Positions 43,979 through 52,642 of a stretch of 64,000 nt of DNA are shown in pieces. Source of the stretch: Saccharibacillus sp. JS10 (GTDB lineage Bacteria; Bacillota; Bacilli; Paenibacillales; Paenibacillaceae); the NCBI RefSeq assembly GCF_024436065.1, contig NZ_JANFNS010000005.1:186001-250000 (forward strand). The letters are read 5' to 3'. The stretch's first letter is position 1, and every line of letters starts with the position of its first letter. Below the pieces are notes generated by a model. The model was given only the letters and a program-made list of their open reading frames with translations. It did no database searches and was not told the origin of the DNA. Both the position numbers and the translations under genes were made by a program.

Positions 43979-44614
43979 CTACTTCAGCTGCTCGATCAAC
44001 CGCCCCAACGCAACCCCTCGATGACTAATCTGCTGCTTTTCTTCCACGCTGACTTCCGCCATCGTCCGCTCATATTGCGGCACATAAAATAGCGGATCGT
44101 ATCCGAAGCCGCCAGCTCCGGCAGTCTCCGAAGTGATCCAACCTTCGACCTCGCCTTCTGATTGAATACTGCTTTCATCAGAAGGATCGTATAAGACCAG
44201 GGCACAGACGAACCTTGCGGTGCTCAGTAGCGGCTGCTCCGTATCGTCACCTTGACGAAGACGCATCAGCTCACTCAATAGCTTGGCATTATTCGCGGCA
44301 TCGTCGCCATGTTCTCCGGCATAACGAGCGGAATAAATACCTGGCGCTCCATCGAGTAGATCAACGCAAAGACCGGAATCGTCAGACAGCACCGGAAGAT
44401 TCAGAAAATCTCCGATTTGTTTTGCTTTTTTAAACGCATTTTCCGCAAAAGTGTTTCCGTCTTCCACCACTTCCGGTGCTTCTGGATATTCGTGCAAACT
44501 GCGAACCTCTTTCCCAAAAGGAGCCAGTGCATGTCGAAATTCGCGAACTTTACCCATATTGCGTGTCGCTACGACGATAATCTGCTTGTTATCCCCGCTC
44601 ATCCTTTCGATCAT
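43979..44614 (-). CDS. rdgB: XTP/dITP diphosphatase (non-canonical purine NTP pyrophosphatase)
   Basis: A 211-residue HAM1/RdgB enzyme that removes ITP, XTP and their deoxy forms from the nucleotide pool by cutting off pyrophosphate. Motifs: [10 protein letters not shown] near residue 17, [20 protein letters not shown] near 78, GGFGYDPLF near 165, SHRGVALG near 197. The start overlaps the rph stop by four bases (ATGA), and GGAGG lies 6 nt before it. The rph-rdgB order is common in Bacillales. Copy D of the palindromic element follows its stop. Confidence 0.95.
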   Translation of the reverse strand: MIERMSGDNKQIIVVATRNMGKVREFRHALAPFGKEVRSLHEYPEAPEVVEDGNTFAENAFKKAKQIGDFLNLPVLSDDSGLCVDLLDGAPGIYSARYAGEHGDDAANNAKLLSELMRLRQGDDTEQPLLSTARFVCALVLYDPSDESSIQSEGEVEGWITSETAGAGGFGYDPLFYVPQYERTMAEVSVEEKQQISHRGVALGRLIEQLK

Positions 44615-45369
44615 GCCAAGCCTCCAATCTCAGGGTTCCCGATTTTTAAAGCTGTTGTGCCAAGCGCTTGCTTTTGCACTTCGATCATCTGACGAACACC
44701 GGTTTCACCTAATTCAAGCAACTGATTCAACTCCGCACGACTGAACGGGCGGTCTTCTCCGGTACCTTGCAATTCGACGAACTCGCCCGAACCCGTCATC
44801 ACGACGTTCATATCGACTTTCGCTGAACTATCTTCTTCGTAACGAAGGTCAAGCAGCGCTTCGTCTCCAACCACCCCTACACTGACCGAAGCCAGAAAAT
44901 CGGTAATCGGATAACGCTTAAGCTTGCCTTGTTCTTCAAGCTTGTTCACAGCCAGACACATCGCGACAAAAGCTCCAGTGATCGAAGTCGTACGCGTGCC
45001 TCCATCGGCTTGAATAACATCACAGTCTACGATCAGTGTACGTTCGCCGAGTGCTTGCAGATCAACTACCGAGCGCAAAGCACGAGCGATCAAACGTTGG
45101 ATCTCCATCGTACGTCCGCCAAGCTTTCCTTTTGCGGATTCACGGATATTTCGGGTATGTGTAGCGCGAGGCAGCATCGAATATTCAGCTGTCACCCAAC
45201 CGCGTCCTTGCCCCTTCATAAAAGGAGGTACTTTCTCTTCAATCGTCGCATTACAAATGACTTTCGTATCTCCGACTTGAATGTGTACCGAACCTTCTGC
45301 GTATTTGTTCGTGTTAATTTCTAAAGTCACCGGGCGAATTTCATCCGGCTTTCGATCATTCCTGCTCAC
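44611..45369 (-). CDS. rph: Ribonuclease PH
   Basis: A 252-residue phosphorolytic 3'-5' exoribonuclease that trims tRNA 3' ends. Conserved stretches: [13 protein letters not shown] at the start, [18 protein letters not shown] near 58, [13 protein letters not shown] near 87 and [19 protein letters not shown] near 116. Typical length. It is translationally coupled to rdgB by a four-base overlap. Confidence 0.96.
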   Translation of the reverse strand: MSRNDRKPDEIRPVTLEINTNKYAEGSVHIQVGDTKVICNATIEEKVPPFMKGQGRGWVTAEYSMLPRATHTRNIRESAKGKLGGRTMEIQRLIARALRSVVDLQALGERTLIVDCDVIQADGGTRTTSITGAFVAMCLAVNKLEEQGKLKRYPITDFLASVSVGVVGDEALLDLRYEEDSSAKVDMNVVMTGSGEFVELQGTGEDRPFSRAELNQLLELGETGVRQMIEVQKQALGTTALKIGNPEIGGLA

Positions 45370-45583
45370 TTCGTTGTCCTCCCGTATATGCCCAATTTAC
45401 TACGTTCTTCCCCTCATTTTAGCAAACTCGATCACCAAACGCACGGTGATTCGGAACTTAAGGGGGAATTTGATTCAAAAATGACGAATAGTATTAGAGA
45501 TTAAGACGTAGAGACTTCTCTTTTTTTAATTCGGAGCGCACTCTACTTCTCAATTACTTTTGATAAAATCCGAGGTGAATATG

Positions 45584-46180
45584 ATGCAAAATCCAGAGCA
45601 ACCTACGCCAAAAGAAGAAAAAATGGGGATTCCCGAACGCCAAGCTTACTCGCTAAACAGCCGTAAAGTCGCCGAAGCAACCCGAAGTTGGCTTCAGCAA
45701 CGCGGAGTTCAAATCGAAGAAATTGCTGAACTGGTTCTTTTTTTGCAAAAAAAATATTATCCGGGTCTTACGATGGAAGAATGTATACACAACGTCGAAA
45801 AAGTATTAGAAAAGCGTGAAGTTCAAAATGCCGTTCTAACCGGGATTCAACTCGACGTTCTTGCCGAAGAAGGCAAATTGCTATCCCCTCTGCAAGAAAT
45901 GATCAAAAACGACGAAGGGCTGTACGGCGTCGATGAAATCTTGGCGCTATCGATCGTCAATGTCTATGGCAGTATTGGGCTGACGAACTTCGGCTATGTC
46001 GATAAATTGAAACCCGGTGTATTAGAACGGTTGAATGATAAAAACTTGGGACCGGTGCATACCTTCCTTGACGATATTGTCGGTGCGATTGCTTCGGCAG
46101 CAAGCAGCCGGATCGCCCACAATAAGCAAAGTGAACGTGAAGTTGAAATTGAACTGCCGAAAGAACCCGGCGACGATTAA
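45584..46180 (+). CDS. PgpA-related protein (YutG-like phosphatidylglycerophosphatase A)
   Basis: A 198-residue protein of the PgpA family, as YutG of Bacillus subtilis; PgpA removes phosphate from phosphatidylglycerol phosphate. Visible family features are the YYPGLTMEECIHNVEKVL segment, an NFGYVDKLKPG stretch, and the TFLDDIVGAIASAA helix near the end. It lacks clear membrane helices, as in the Gram-positive subgroup, so the activity on lipid is not certain. Two adjacent ATG codons follow GAGGTGA; I chose the second (8 nt from GAGG). It converges on the SseB-like gene. Confidence 0.75.
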   Translation: MQNPEQPTPKEEKMGIPERQAYSLNSRKVAEATRSWLQQRGVQIEEIAELVLFLQKKYYPGLTMEECIHNVEKVLEKREVQNAVLTGIQLDVLAEEGKLLSPLQEMIKNDEGLYGVDEILALSIVNVYGSIGLTNFGYVDKLKPGVLERLNDKNLGPVHTFLDDIVGAIASAASSRIAHNKQSEREVEIELPKEPGDD

Positions 46181-46206
46181 TCGGCTGCCCGGTTAATAGA
46201 TCTAGT

Positions 46207-46983
46207 TTATCGCATCACGATTTCTTTACGTTTGTGCTTCTCGTAAAACGGAATACAATCCGATTCAAAATAAGATTCTAACCCACTCGTGCCGTCGAGC
46301 TGTACAAAGTCGACGGGCGGGTTGGGCATATGTATATCAGCAGTCTGATTGACTACCCTCTCGATGACTTGATCCCAACGATGTTCGACCTCAATCGCAA
46401 TCAAAGTATGTGGTGGATCACCCGTTTCCGGATGATAATAATGAGCTAAATATGCCATTTTGACCTCAGGCAAAGTCTCGAACAAATTCGCCAAAACACT
46501 CAGTAGTTCATGAGGAAGCTGTTTCGGTTGTCCCAAAAGAACTTGTGAGTCTGCATGTACGGTGTACGTTTGCGTAGCCTCGAACAAACTCCCATCTAAG
46601 ATCGATTCAATTTCCGAAGCTGGAAATACTTTAGCAAAAGCAGCACCGGGATTTAACCATACATCCGATCCACGTACAAGATTGAAAAAGTCAATCGATT
46701 GAATCGAGATATAATTCATTTCGCGATCAATAAACCGTTGTAACATCGTAAGTGAACTAAATACCGGAATATACGATTTATTTTCGATTTCAAGCGAAAA
46801 AAGCTGAAGATTGATCTTAGGATCGTCACTTGAAATCTGACCCTGTCCAGAAGATGAATCTTCAACTCGTAAGGTGTATAATTCTGAGCGGCGAAGCTCT
46901 TCGTAAAACTCCTTTCTGCGCGAGGAATCTTCGACTGCGGCTGAAAGTGCTCGCTCTAGTTTATTTTGTAGGTCAAAGCTCAT
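46207..46983 (-). CDS. SseB-family protein
   Basis: A 258-residue protein with an SseB N-terminal domain (YIPVFSSLTMLQRFI and WLNPGAAFAKVF are typical) and the SseB C-terminal domain (EVKMAYLAHYYHPETGDPPHTLIAIE region). SseB raises serine tolerance in Escherichia coli when overproduced; its mechanism is unknown, and in several phyla related proteins sit by secretion loci. Monocistronic; AAAGGAGG lies before the ATG. Confidence 0.82.
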   Translation of the reverse strand: MSFDLQNKLERALSAAVEDSSRRKEFYEELRRSELYTLRVEDSSSGQGQISSDDPKINLQLFSLEIENKSYIPVFSSLTMLQRFIDREMNYISIQSIDFFNLVRGSDVWLNPGAAFAKVFPASEIESILDGSLFEATQTYTVHADSQVLLGQPKQLPHELLSVLANLFETLPEVKMAYLAHYYHPETGDPPHTLIAIEVEHRWDQVIERVVNQTADIHMPNPPVDFVQLDGTSGLESYFESDCIPFYEKHKRKEIVMR

Positions 46984-47101
46984 GAAGATCCTCCTTTTTC
47001 TTTTTTATTCCAATCTGTCTTATTCCATACCTATACCCATTTCTCATACCTAACGAAAAGGTCAAACCCTCTTTTACCAAGAATTTCTCGTTTTTATGAA
47101 T

Positions 47102-47148
47102 AAAAAAGCCGAGCACCCTATTAAATCCTAGGGTGCTCGGCGATTTTT
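47102..47148. terminator. Bidirectional terminator before the large secreted repeat protein
   Basis: GCCGAGCACCCTA (47108-47120) with TAGGGTGCTCGGC (47129-47141), a perfect 13-bp stem with A- and T-tracts on either side. It ends the minus-strand gene at 47189. Confidence 0.92.
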
Positions 47149-47188
47149 AAATCATTATTCCGTTTTTATGCGGAAGGGTTCAAACAAA

Positions 47189-48901
47189 TTACATCGATTT
47201 TGTCAGTGTGATCATCCAGTTGCTGCTGTTCACGCTGAAGTCCCAGCCCAGCAGTCCTGTGATGAAACGAAGCGGCACAACAGTACGGCCATTTTCGTCT
47301 GCGAATACAGTAGCGCCTACAGGTTGACGTTTACCGTTGACTTCCATGAAGTCTTTGCCCAACCAGAATTTCAGCGTATCGTTACCCGCCATTACCGTAA
47401 CTTCGTTTGCTTTTTTGTTCCATTTCACTTGAGCGCCAATTCCTTCACTCAGGAAACGAAGCGGTACATAAGTTGTGTTGTTCCAAACGCGTGGCATTGT
47501 ATCCATTTTCGTTGTTTTGCCATTCAGCGTCAGGTTCATGCTACCGATCTGCATTTTAACCGTTGTTTTGTTAGGTGCAGGTGTTGGAGTCGGCGTAGGT
47601 GTTGGCATTGTTGTTTCTTGGAATTTCGAGTTGAATTGGTCAACGATTGCACCGCTCAGCAGTTTACCTACATCGAACATCAACGCATAGCCTTCACGCT
47701 CTGTTTTGTACGAACCTGTGTAGTCTTTTGCTACATATTGATTCAGTACTTGTTGTACTTGGTTTTCGTGTGCAGTCAGACCTTCCAGTGCGCCTGCTTC
47801 TGGAATACGGTTTTCAGTTGCTGCACTCAAGAATTTAGCCATTTCTTTTGTGAACATCGTGATTTTTGCTTTAGCTGCTGTGATTTCAGCTTGGTTGCCG
47901 CTCTTCACTGCTGCTACGTATTGTGCTTGAACGTTGATGTGATCGGTTGTCCACAGTTTCTCGAACTGGTCTGCACCTGCGTTTCCGTATACGGAAGCGA
48001 TCGCTGCTTTGAAGTCTTTTGTATTGCCAGCTTCAGCAGCTACCAAAGCGTTGCTGCTTGCTGTCATGCCATCGTATTGCTCTTGCATTTGCAGCGTTGC
48101 CAATGCGAAGTGTTCAGCAAACAGGTGGTTCAGTGCCGAACGCAGATCGCCTGCTTTTGTATCTGCTTTTGTATTTTGGAATTTCTCAGGCATTTGCGTC
48201 ACGATTGCTGTCGAGAGTGCTTTACTGATCGTGAACATTTCGTTCAGACCTGTACGGTAAGCCGTAAATGCACCTGTGTAATCGCCTGCTACATATTTAT
48301 CGAATGCTTCTTGAACTTGGTCTTCGTGGAGACGAAGTACTTTTTCAGCGGTTGCTTGTGGCAATTTGCCGCCTGTTGCTGTTCCCAAGAAAGCAGAGAA
48401 TTCTTTAACGAATTTTTCGATGTTGGCTTTTGCGGTTTGAACTCCAGCTGTATCGCCGGCTTTCATTGCTTTTACCAAATCGTCTGTGTATTTGTTGTGT
48501 GCACGGAAGATGCGGCCGAATTCAGCAGCGCCGTCTTTACCGTACAGCGATTCGATCGCTGGCAACATGTCTACTGCGTTTTGATCAAGAGCTGCATAAG
48601 CGGCTGCCGCGTCTGGCGAACCTTGGTAGGCTTTGATCATTGCATCTACAGCCAGTTGATAGTGCTCGGAGAGAAGGTTGTCCAGTGCAGCTCTCAGTTC
48701 AACTGCCGGTGTAGTGATCGAAGCTTTCATTGTTGCCGATTGCGCTGCAGTTGCCGTTACGCTTGTTGCGGATGCTGCATGTGCAGGTGCGGCTCCTGCT
48801 ACTGTTGGAACAACCAGTGCTAAACCGAGTACCGGAACCATAATCTTTTTGGCATTGAACTTCTTAGAGTCGAGATTTTTCACATTGAACATTTTAAACA
48901 T
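47189..48901 (-). CDS. Secreted protein: tandem helical repeats plus copper-amine-oxidase-N domain
   Basis: A 570-residue exported protein; signal peptide with a long Lys-rich start, cleaved near residue 42 (AHAAS). Two similar all-helical units of ~170 residues follow (about 55-225 and 235-410), each with the three histidine contexts SEH/AEH, AHNKY/TDHIN and LHEDQV/AHENQV. Then a PTPTPTPTPAP linker near 430 and a C-terminal copper amine oxidase N-terminal-like domain (~445-570, VPLRFLSEGIGA and VVPLRFITGLLGW), which in Firmicutes is a wall-associated domain of unknown role. Codon choice looks strongly biased (many GCT/GTT-type codons), suggesting high expression. GGAGGG precedes the ATG. Confidence 0.83.
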   Translation of the reverse strand: MFKMFNVKNLDSKKFNAKKIMVPVLGLALVVPTVAGAAPAHAASATSVTATAAQSATMKASITTPAVELRAALDNLLSEHYQLAVDAMIKAYQGSPDAAAAYAALDQNAVDMLPAIESLYGKDGAAEFGRIFRAHNKYTDDLVKAMKAGDTAGVQTAKANIEKFVKEFSAFLGTATGGKLPQATAEKVLRLHEDQVQEAFDKYVAGDYTGAFTAYRTGLNEMFTISKALSTAIVTQMPEKFQNTKADTKAGDLRSALNHLFAEHFALATLQMQEQYDGMTASSNALVAAEAGNTKDFKAAIASVYGNAGADQFEKLWTTDHINVQAQYVAAVKSGNQAEITAAKAKITMFTKEMAKFLSAATENRIPEAGALEGLTAHENQVQQVLNQYVAKDYTGSYKTEREGYALMFDVGKLLSGAIVDQFNSKFQETTMPTPTPTPTPAPNKTTVKMQIGSMNLTLNGKTTKMDTMPRVWNNTTYVPLRFLSEGIGAQVKWNKKANEVTVMAGNDTLKFWLGKDFMEVNGKRQPVGATVFADENGRTVVPLRFITGLLGWDFSVNSSNWMITLTKSM

Positions 48902-49349
48902 CTTAATCCCTCCAGTTGTGTGTGGTTCATAATGGATGTTGCTGTTATTCTGTGGTGTCTGTTGTTCTTGTGTCTCTCGTGTACATTGGGTAAAACGCAG
49001 GGTTTGAAAATTTGGATCACATCTTTTTAAATTTTTTTAAAAAAGTTTTTAAAACGATGAATCCGTAACAGAGAGCGTCATACACTTTTATCGCTAAATT
49101 AAATTTACCTAAATCTTTTTGAGGTAAATATAGTTGCCGACTCTTTTTATATACACACGGTTCATTAGTCCTAATCAAGTAGAACTACTTATTTTTAAAA
49201 TTTTTTTGGATGTCTTAGGGTACATGATAGCCTTTACTGTTCACGATTTGTCATAAAAAACCTCCCATTAATAACTCATTTATTCCTCATAATGTAAATA
49301 TATATATTTTAAAGAAAAAATCAATACTTATCTAACTAAATATCAAAAA
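48902..49349. other. Intergenic stretch, AT-rich, no gene seen
   Basis: The part next to the repeat-protein gene (to about 48990) is a CA-rich leader in its transcript. A run of T/A with TTTTTAAATTTTTTTAAAAAAG near 49025 is strongly AT-rich. TTTACCT (about 49105) can pair with AGGTAAA (about 49129). No supported reading frame. Confidence 0.6.
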
Positions 49350-49383
49350 AAGCTTTTAAAAACCTAAAGGTCCTTAAAAGCTT
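49350..49383 (-). terminator. Terminator of the MBL-fold hydrolase/histidine kinase genes
   Basis: AAGCTTTTAA...TTAAAAGCTT stem with inner CCT/AGG pairing; T-rich run follows on the minus strand. Confidence 0.75.
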
Positions 49384-49389
49384 CTTGAT

Positions 49390-50391
49390 TTAATCCGTTA
49401 AATAGTGAAATATGATCGTTACTCGATCTTCATACGACTTCGCTTTGCCCCGGTCTTCCAGCTCGATCAAATGCGCAATCGTTTCCGATAAAGCGAATCG
49501 CAATTGATGGATACCAAGCGAATCGCCGAACAATGAGATACAGATTTCGTATGCGGTTTTGGAACCGTTTTGCAGGAGTTCCGCCATACGTTCTAGCCGC
49601 TGCTCATGATGCGCAAGCAATTGCCGGGTTCGCTCGGTAAAGTTCTCGAACGGATCGCGATGACCGGGGAAAGCTTGAGCGACCTTAAGCGCTCCAAGTG
49701 TACGTAACCCATCCAGATAAGAAGATAACGGATGAGCTTCGCCTCCAGGGCTATATGAAATATTAGGCGAAATACGCGGCAATACCGCATCTCCGCACAA
49801 TAAAATTCCGGTCGATTCTTCGTAAAAAGATAAATGCCCTTCTGCATGCCCGCCGGTCTGAATCGGTTGCCACAGACGTCCACCGAAACGAATCGGTAAT
49901 CCCGGTTCGATCACGGTGACTTCCGGTTGCGGATAGACTTGCGGGATAAAAGAAGCCAAATGCGCGGGAAGTTCTGCCAATCTCGACTCTGCCATCCCAT
50001 GTTGCCGATATACTTCAATCGAAGCTTCAGCGAATCCGGTATCTGCCGAAGACGATTGAACGCCGCCCCAATTTCTCCAAGCTGCTTCACTTGCTGTTTT
50101 GGACATCCAGACTTGAGCTCCGCTACGTTCTTGTAGCCAGCCCGCCAATCCATAATGATCGGGATGATGATGCGTGAGCACGATCGAGGCAATCTCATTC
50201 ATATCCATGCCCCATTCTTCGAACGCTTTTTCCCAAGTTTCTTCGTTTTCGGATGAACGTGGACCTGGATCGACAATCGTCAGACCCTCTTCGCCGCGCA
50301 GCACATAACTGTTCACCCAACGCAGCGGAAACGCCATCTCCATCCGAACACGCGAAAAAGGTTCATACACGGTAATTCTTGATTTGCTCAT
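49390..50391 (-). CDS. MBL-fold metallo-hydrolase (YqjP-like)
   Basis: A 333-residue metallo-beta-lactamase-fold enzyme. The metal motif THHHPDH (residues 73-79, HxHxDH) and GGHAEGHLSFY near 185 and a later GD (LLCGDAVLP) supply the two-metal site. The C-terminal ~80 residues look like a winged-helix domain. Hydrolases of this type act on thioesters, lactones or nucleotides; the substrate is unknown. It follows the histidine kinase by 21 bp on the same strand, probably in one operon. Confidence 0.82.
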   Translation of the reverse strand: MSKSRITVYEPFSRVRMEMAFPLRWVNSYVLRGEEGLTIVDPGPRSSENEETWEKAFEEWGMDMNEIASIVLTHHHPDHYGLAGWLQERSGAQVWMSKTASEAAWRNWGGVQSSSADTGFAEASIEVYRQHGMAESRLAELPAHLASFIPQVYPQPEVTVIEPGLPIRFGGRLWQPIQTGGHAEGHLSFYEESTGILLCGDAVLPRISPNISYSPGGEAHPLSSYLDGLRTLGALKVAQAFPGHRDPFENFTERTRQLLAHHEQRLERMAELLQNGSKTAYEICISLFGDSLGIHQLRFALSETIAHLIELEDRGKAKSYEDRVTIIFHYLTD

Positions 50392-50412
50392 AACGTTTAC
50401 GTAACCTTCCTT

Positions 50413-51606
50413 TCACTCCTGAACGTTTTTATCCATAGCCAGTATCGCGTTCAGCAGATGCAGCTTGCGGATCGGCTTCGTGATGATCGAACGGAAACGG
50501 CTTCGCTTTTCATCCTCTACCTTTTCGCCTAGACGCGCAAGCAAAAATACGTTCACGCCTTTGATTTCAGATAACGTGTAGAACTCTTCATCTTCATCAA
50601 CCGTCTTCAAATCCGCTAGAACCACATCGAATTCACCTTGCCGAGTGCGATGAGTCAAAGCTTCTGTCGCTTCTTCTGCACATTCGACTATTGCACCCCA
50701 TCCTTCCAGCATACTTGCGATGACGTGCCGGGATAATGGATGTTGTTCCAATAGCAAAAAGCGCATATCGGTCAATACATCGTCTTCGAACGGAATCGAA
50801 GGAATATCGGTGTAGCGTTCGAAAGAAAGGTTAATTTCGACAGACGTTCCTTTCCCTTTTTCGCTAAGCACTTCGATCTTGCCATCCAAAAGCTCAATTA
50901 GATTTTTGGTGATCGCAAGCCCTAGACCTGTGCCGCCATAATTATGTTCGGAGGCTTCATGCACTTGTGCGTAGACATCGAAAATTTTGGACACTTGGTC
51001 TTCCGACATGCCAATGCCTGTATCACGAACCGCAAAACACACATTAATTCGATCATTTTGAAGAGAAGGTACCCTTTTCAATTCAAATACGATTTGTCCG
51101 GTATGCGTAAATTTAATCGAATTTTGGATGAGGTTGAGAAAAATTTGACGCAACTTCAATGAATCGCCGACGACAAACAATGGAATTTCAGATTCAATAT
51201 CGAGGATAATTTCGACTTCTTTTTCAAAGGCTTGCGGCGCAAGCATATAGATCAGATCTTCAATTGTGTTGATCAGGTCAAACGGATTAGTGGTAACCGT
51301 CATTTTACCCGCTTCAAGACGGCTAATATCTAAAATCCCGTTAATCAATTCCATTAGCGAATCGTTGCTCGCTTGAATGATTTCCAGATAACTTTGCTGT
51401 TCTTCTGTTAATTCAGTCTCGCCCAACAATTGACTCATCGCTACGATACCGTTAGCGGGATTACGAATTTCGTGACTCAAAAACGCAACGAAATTAGACT
51501 TGTTTTTCAAATCTTGCTGAGCTTGCTCTTTTTCTTGCGTTTCTTGATCTAAAAGCAACTGTAGACGAGCGTTCTCTGTCATACATTGTTCGTACTCGTT
51601 AGTCAT
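50413..51606 (-). CDS. Soluble hybrid histidine kinase with receiver-like domain
   Basis: A 397-residue kinase without membrane segments. Residues 1-35 form a coiled coil; HisKA with phospho-acceptor His45 (FLSHEIRNPANG); HATPase with N box near 158-162, DTGIGM at 195-200 and GGTGLGL at 224-230. The C-terminal ~115 residues are receiver-like: Asp332 (VLADL) and Lys377 (TKP) are kept, but the acidic pair after the first strand is reduced to a single Glu. The GTG three codons earlier overlaps the ribosome site GAGGTG, so I start at the ATG 51606. No partner response regulator is adjacent; it could feed a phosphorelay such as that of sporulation. Confidence 0.83.
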   Translation of the reverse strand: MTNEYEQCMTENARLQLLLDQETQEKEQAQQDLKNKSNFVAFLSHEIRNPANGIVAMSQLLGETELTEEQQSYLEIIQASNDSLMELINGILDISRLEAGKMTVTTNPFDLINTIEDLIYMLAPQAFEKEVEIILDIESEIPLFVVGDSLKLRQIFLNLIQNSIKFTHTGQIVFELKRVPSLQNDRINVCFAVRDTGIGMSEDQVSKIFDVYAQVHEASEHNYGGTGLGLAITKNLIELLDGKIEVLSEKGKGTSVEINLSFERYTDIPSIPFEDDVLTDMRFLLLEQHPLSRHVIASMLEGWGAIVECAEEATEALTHRTRQGEFDVVLADLKTVDEDEEFYTLSEIKGVNVFLLARLGEKVEDEKRSRFRSIITKPIRKLHLLNAILAMDKNVQE

Positions 51607-51652
51607 AAATGACACCTCTTCGGTCTGTTGAATACAAGCTTATCTGATAGCT

Positions 51653-52495
51653 CTATATACCCGGTGCTTGCCAGCTCCTAACATAAACGATGTTCATTTG
51701 TACGCTGCCTTCGTAATCATATTGCGTTTCGCTGCTCTTTGTCACGTAACGCGGCTCCGCAGAGTTGGAAGCGATTCGGTGCGCCGCTACAGCAAGTGCC
51801 GCCGCGTCAAGGAGATCATCTTTTGCCACATGTTTTCTTAAAAAAAGAGTGAATTGCTGCTCCATTTGAGTCTGCGATAAACCGGATGCTTGCAAAATAC
51901 GCAGACGTTCGCGCTGACCTTCTGCTTCTTTTTTACGATATAAAGGCACTTCTTCTATACCCGTATTCAAATTTAAAAAGACCAATTCAGGGTGCGATTC
52001 TTCGATAAATCCAGCGACAGGTAGCTGCCTCTTCAACCGCTGCGCGATAAAATCATCAACTTCCGAAATCTTCGGTAAAATATGAATACTTTGCCGGCTT
52101 AATTTGCGACCCGTTACCGAAAAGTTGATCGCAGACGGATCTTCTGCACGCAGCGCTTGGCGAACAGGAACCGGGAAAACGCTCGATTTGCGGCTTTTGG
52201 GAAGCAGCTTGCGGCAATCGCGGTCGCACTTCCGATCTTCTACGCTATTCAATTTCCCAGCTATGCCTTCCGGTAGCCCGATCGGAATATCGATCAGAAC
52301 ATGATCATAATCAGGATTTGGATTCAAATCTGCCCATAAATCCGTGATCGTCGGGTAGACAGCGCTGCGGATTCGTTGAAATTCAGTTGCTTCTGCCGAA
52401 GCTTCGATCAGGGCAGCAATCCAACCGGCTGGGCAGCCGTCAATCCCGATTCCACGGTACAGCGGAGACGGGTGAGCTTCTTTTTCTTTTGACAT
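51653..52495 (-). CDS. DUF429 domain protein
   Basis: A 280-residue protein of the DUF429 family: GIGIDGCPAGW near residue 15, DHVLIDIPIGLPEG near 85, RKCDRDCRKLLP near 107 and the later AKDDLLDAAALAVAA. The fold is RNase H-like with acidic residues that suggest nuclease activity, but no activity is proven. Start at 52495, with GGAAGG upstream at some distance (13 nt); an ATG 11 codons earlier lacks a ribosome site. No partner. Confidence 0.75.
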   Translation of the reverse strand: MSKEKEAHPSPLYRGIGIDGCPAGWIAALIEASAEATEFQRIRSAVYPTITDLWADLNPNPDYDHVLIDIPIGLPEGIAGKLNSVEDRKCDRDCRKLLPKSRKSSVFPVPVRQALRAEDPSAINFSVTGRKLSRQSIHILPKISEVDDFIAQRLKRQLPVAGFIEESHPELVFLNLNTGIEEVPLYRKKEAEGQRERLRILQASGLSQTQMEQQFTLFLRKHVAKDDLLDAAALAVAAHRIASNSAEPRYVTKSSETQYDYEGSVQMNIVYVRSWQAPGI

Positions 52496-52580
52496 TCGGG
52501 TTCTTCGCCTTCCTTCCGCTCGATTCATCTGCTTCTATTATAAAGCAGATCCAAGATCGCGAAGCTTTGGCGAATAAGAA

Positions 52581-52612
52581 ATAGCATCTTCGAAAAGAAT
52601 CGAAGATGCTTA
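52581..52612 (-). terminator. Hairpin after the HAD-metallophosphoesterase gene
   Basis: AGCATCTTCG (52583-52592) with CGAAGATGCT (52601-52610), perfect. The T-run after it on the minus strand is short, so termination may be partial. Confidence 0.6.
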
Positions 52613-52642
52613 GAGAGGCGTTTTTATAAAAGTTAAAAATAA

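Noticed and set aside
47168-48823. Open frame of 551 codons on the plus strand opposite the large secreted repeat protein
   Set aside because: Its product is absurdly rich in Cys, Phe and Arg, it has no ribosome site, and it mirrors the strongly biased codons of the real minus-strand gene with its signal peptide and known C-terminal domain.
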